Shown here one piece after another: positions 44,822 through 47,356 of a stretch of 47,356 nucleotides of DNA. The DNA is from Peribacillus saganii (lineage in GTDB: Bacteria; Bacillota; Bacilli; Bacillales; DSM-1321). The notes beneath the pieces were generated by a model, which worked only from the letters and a program-made list of their open reading frames with translations, was not told the origin of the DNA and made no database searches. A program made the position numbers and the translations under genes. Position 1 is the first letter of the stretch; each line of letters starts with the position of its first letter. The DNA lies in the NCBI RefSeq assembly GCF_003429095.1, contig NZ_QVTE01000044.1, forward strand, positions 1-47,356, written 5' to 3'.

Positions 44822-45451
44822 CTATTCCTTTTCGATAGCCAATTTAAGGCCAAATCCGATGAGCACAATACCTGTAATAGCCTGGACAAAACGTTCTGTA
44901 GATGGCTTCTTCATAAAGCTGCTGACATGATCGATTAATAGAATATAAAAAATAAACCAAACGGCAGTTAATAACAGGTAAGTTCCTCCCATAATAAAAA
45001 AGGGAATGAACGTATTGTGTCCCGGTGCCAGAAATTGAGGCAGGAAGGTTAAAAAGAAAACAGCAATCTTTGGATTGAGAAGATTTGTAAAAAAGCCTTG
45101 GAGGAAGCCGGATTTGTAAGTTTTTGATTTGACGGCCGTTGTCCCCACTCGATCGGCCGCTTCACTCTTACGGATGGAGGCCATAACTTTAACACCTAAA
45201 TATATTAAATAAATAGCACCAACATATTTGATGACAGAAAAGAGAAATGCTGATTTAACGATCAGAGCTGAAAGGCCTGCGACCGCTGCAATGGTATGAA
45301 TCATCAAGGCGCAGCATATTCCAAATGTGGTTTTAAACCCACCGGTTTTACCAAACATCAAGGTATTTTTTGTTGTAATGGCTGTATCTGGTCCCGGCAG
45401 GATTATCAAGCAAATAGACATAAAAACAAATAGAAAGTAATTGGTCACCAA
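44822..45451 (-). CDS. LysE/RhtB-family amino-acid exporter
   Basis: A 209-residue membrane protein with about six hydrophobic helices. The N-terminal LPGPDTAITTKNTLMFGKTG and the later FLQGFFTNLLNPKIAVFFLT are signatures of the LysE/RhtB family. The exported amino acid or derivative cannot be assigned. The start is TTG 45451 (or GTG 45448) after AGGAGG. A near-consensus SigA promoter lies at 45496-45524; the acetyltransferase gene follows. Confidence 0.9.
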   Translation of the reverse strand: MVTNYFLFVFMSICLIILPGPDTAITTKNTLMFGKTGGFKTTFGICCALMIHTIAAVAGLSALIVKSAFLFSVIKYVGAIYLIYLGVKVMASIRKSEAADRVGTTAVKSKTYKSGFLQGFFTNLLNPKIAVFFLTFLPQFLAPGHNTFIPFFIMGGTYLLLTAVWFIFYILLIDHVSSFMKKPSTERFVQAITGIVLIGFGLKLAIEKE

Positions 45452-45495
45452 CTTACACCTCCTGTTTTTTCCTTAGCTGGCAAATTTTTATCTGA

Positions 45496-45524
45496 AATAT
45501 AACACAAATCCTTATTGTTGTTAA
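45496..45524 (-). promoter_or_regulatory. SigA promoter of the lysE-maa unit
   Basis: The minus strand reads TTAACA, 17 bases, TATATT, about 45 bp before the LysE-family start. Confidence 0.6.
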
Positions 45525-45542
45525 GGTATCGTTTAGCACTTT

Positions 45543-45570
45543 AAAAAACCCCTCAGACAATCTGAGAGGC
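45543..45570 (-). terminator. Terminator after the catalase gene
   Basis: On the minus strand CCTCTCAGA and TCTGAGG pair around TTG, followed by GGTTTTTT. Confidence 0.8.
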
Positions 45571-45590
45571 TTTGACGCTATATTCCAAAA

Positions 45591-47222
45591 TCAATAAGGA
45601 TCCTGTGAATGTCCTTTTTCTTCAGCTTGCTGTGGTGCATCTTCTGCACCTTCTGCACCAATTGGTTCCCTTGTGGAAGTATTGTTTGCAGAGGCATTGC
45701 GCAAGCCTTCCTCCACCCTTTTCCCATAATCTTCATCACATTTGTAAAACATTTCAACCATTTTACTTTTAATGCGCTCATCACAAGGGGCAAGCGTGTT
45801 TACGAGGTTAGTGATCAATTCCTCCCGTTCCCACTCTTCCATGTGCCTGTAAGTATCTCCTGCCTGTCCAAAATTATTAGTACGGTCAATCGGTTCACGT
45901 ACAAGATTTCCTTCTACATATGGAGTGTGAGGCTTCCCTGTTTGTTTTGCTTCCTTTAGTCCGTCAAGAGTTGATGGCTCATAATTTACATGCGGATTCT
46001 GATTTTCTCCTAAATCAACTTTATATTGCATTTGACCGCCGCGCTGATTAGTTGCCACACGTTTTTTTGGCGCATTGATTGGCAGCTGCAAATAGTTAGG
46101 GCCGACTCGATAACGCTGCGTGTCGGAATAGGAGAAGGTTCTTCCCTGAAGCATTTTGTCGTCCGAGAAATCCAGCCCATCGACAAGCACACCCGTACCA
46201 AAGGCAGCTTGCTCTACTTCTGTGAAGTAATCCTGCGGGTTTCTGTCCAATACCATCCTGCCAACTGGCAGCCAAGGAAACTTGTCTTCCGGCCACAGCT
46301 TAGTATCATCGAGTGGGTCAAAATCAAGCTCCGGATGCTCATCATCACTCATAATTTGGACAAGGAACTCCCATTCCGGATAATCACCGTTTTCGATTGA
46401 TTCGTATAGATCCTGCGTAGCGTGGTTGAAGTTCTTTGCCTGAATTTGCTCCGCATCTGTTTGGGTTAGGTTTTTGATCCCCTGTTTCGGTTCCCAATGA
46501 TACTTAACAAGAACAGCTTCGCCTGCTTCATTCACCCATCTGTATGTATTCACACCGGAGCCTTGCATTTGTCTGTAATTGGCCGGAATACCCCAAGGGG
46601 AGAATAAAAAGGTGATCATGTGCATAGCTTCAGGGGAGTTGGAAATGAAATCGAAAATCCTTTCCCCATCCTGTATATTGGTTACCGGATCCGGTTTAAA
46701 TGCATGAATTAAGTCAGGGAATTTTAATGGATCACGGATAAAGAATATTTTCAAATTGTTTCCGACCAAATCCCAGTTGCCATCTTCTGTGTAGAATTTT
46801 ACTGCGAAGCCTCGCGGATCCCTTAGCGTTTCCGGAGAATGCGTACCATGGATAACGGTCGAAAAGCGAACAAAGACAGGAGTTTTTTTACCCTTCTCCT
46901 GGAACAGCTTTGCGCGCGTATATTTGGACACTGGCTCATCGCCGACCGTTCCATAAGCCTCGAAGTAGCCATGTGCACCTGCACCACGGCCATGAACAAC
47001 ACGCTCAGGAATTCTTTCTCTGTCAAAGTGGCTTATTTTTTCAAGGAAATCATAATTCTCCAGGGTAACAGGCCCGCGATTACCTACTGTCCGGACGTTC
47101 TGGTTGTCAGTTACCGGATGGCCTTGCCTATTTGTTAAAGTATCAGTTGATTCTTGGTCGCTCTTTGGTGTATCTGCTTCTGGCCTGTTTATAGAATTGC
47201 CCAGCTTATCCTCATTTTTCAA
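45591..47222 (-). CDS. Heme catalase, KatX/KatB-like
   Basis: A 543-residue monofunctional catalase. The catalytic histidine is in [15 protein letters not shown] (near 77), the Asn in [11 protein letters not shown], and the heme-ligand tyrosine in [15 protein letters not shown] (near 360). The core is that of the small-subunit clade 3 enzymes. The C-terminus has an extra polar tail (about 500-543, rich in Glu, Ala and Gln), and the whole protein is closer in length and sequence to KatX of B. subtilis (spore catalase, also under SigB) than to KatA. That subfamily call is from memory. AAGGAGG lies before the ATG. No PerR box or clear promoter is seen in the short upstream stretch before the intron end. 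Confidence 0.92.
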   Translation of the reverse strand: MKNEDKLGNSINRPEADTPKSDQESTDTLTNRQGHPVTDNQNVRTVGNRGPVTLENYDFLEKISHFDRERIPERVVHGRGAGAHGYFEAYGTVGDEPVSKYTRAKLFQEKGKKTPVFVRFSTVIHGTHSPETLRDPRGFAVKFYTEDGNWDLVGNNLKIFFIRDPLKFPDLIHAFKPDPVTNIQDGERIFDFISNSPEAMHMITFLFSPWGIPANYRQMQGSGVNTYRWVNEAGEAVLVKYHWEPKQGIKNLTQTDAEQIQAKNFNHATQDLYESIENGDYPEWEFLVQIMSDDEHPELDFDPLDDTKLWPEDKFPWLPVGRMVLDRNPQDYFTEVEQAAFGTGVLVDGLDFSDDKMLQGRTFSYSDTQRYRVGPNYLQLPINAPKKRVATNQRGGQMQYKVDLGENQNPHVNYEPSTLDGLKEAKQTGKPHTPYVEGNLVREPIDRTNNFGQAGDTYRHMEEWEREELITNLVNTLAPCDERIKSKMVEMFYKCDEDYGKRVEEGLRNASANNTSTREPIGAEGAEDAPQQAEEKGHSQDPY

Positions 47223-47316
47223 CTATCTTTCCCTCCTTGAATAGAAGTGATAACCACCTTACATTTTTGCCCTTACATGGAATAAATATGTCTATTCTTG
47301 GTTTCTTTTTAATCAA

Positions 47317-47356
47317 GTAGGAGGGGGTGACTAACCCCCGTCCTCTCACACCACCG
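47317..47356 (-). mobile_element. 3' end of a group II intron (domain V tail and domain VI)
   Basis: Read on the minus strand, the window edge begins CGGTGGTGTGAGAGGAC, then GGGGGTTAGTCACCCCC, then TCCTAC. This matches the conserved end of bacterial group II introns: the 3' strand of domain V, the domain VI hairpin and the intron 3' end. The intron body and its reverse transcriptase/maturase should lie to the right. It is in the same orientation as the catalase gene and ends about 95 bp before its start codon. The exact splice site is estimated. Confidence 0.7.

Noticed and set aside
47223..47316. PerR or SigB control of the catalase
   Set aside because: No PerR box and no GTTTAA...GGGTAT pair is present in the visible upstream stretch; the true promoter may be beyond the intron.

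Overview
The window is a chromosomal segment of a low-GC Gram-positive endospore former of the Bacillaceae. It carries cmpA, a SigB operon, and the gene order ddl, murF, cshA, ydbS, ydbT, ydcA, acpS, ydcC, alr, ndoAI, ndoA, rsbR...sigB, rsbX, tex, cmpA, ydcK, tRNAs, which I know from Bacillus subtilis. Extra genes (uvsE, an esterase, a lipid kinase) and a family of structured intergenic repeats suggest a Bacillus-like genus outside the subtilis group. Most genes are on the minus strand, so the ancestral order reads from right to left.

Left part (1-1155): eleven tRNA genes in one minus-strand array with a good SigA promoter. The array runs toward what looks like the leader of a 16S rRNA operon beyond the left edge. 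From 1316 to 11680 come the SprT-like metalloprotease ydcK, the 35-codon cortex gene cmpA on the opposite strand, tex, the complete stressosome-type SigB operon (rsbR-S-T-U-V-W-sigB-rsbX, with an internal SigB-type promoter before rsbV), the ndoAI/ndoA toxin-antitoxin pair, and alr. From 12223 to 25488 come a LolA-like lipoprotein, acpS, a rhomboid protease, two PH-domain membrane proteins, uvsE, the DEAD-box helicase cshA with a long folded leader, an esterase, a diacylglycerol-kinase-like enzyme, a chemotaxis-receptor remnant, murF and ddl.

Middle part (25791-33830): a protein of unknown function, a histidine phosphatase, a glutamate/dicarboxylate symporter behind a c-di-AMP (ydaO-type) riboswitch and terminator, a YknW/YknX-like pair without visible ABC partners, a second lipid kinase and a second esterase.

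Right part (33916-47356): a second set of genes resembling the SigB input system of the Bacillus cereus group. These are a receiver-PP2C phosphatase (RsbY-like) behind a SigB-type promoter, a CheR-type methyltransferase (RsbM-like) and a large hybrid sensor kinase (RsbK-like). The stressosome route and the RsbK/RsbM/RsbY route are usually described from different Bacillus groups. Here both lie within about 35 kb, and only one rsbV-rsbW-sigB core is visible. Around this module are a decayed YbjQ-family gene and a MerR gene frameshifted directly after its start. Further right are a CNNM/CorC-type transporter, a chemotaxis receptor, a sugar acetyltransferase, a LysE exporter and a catalase. The window ends in the 3' end of what looks like a group II intron just upstream of the catalase.

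All calls come from reading the sequence and recalling families; no database search was possible.
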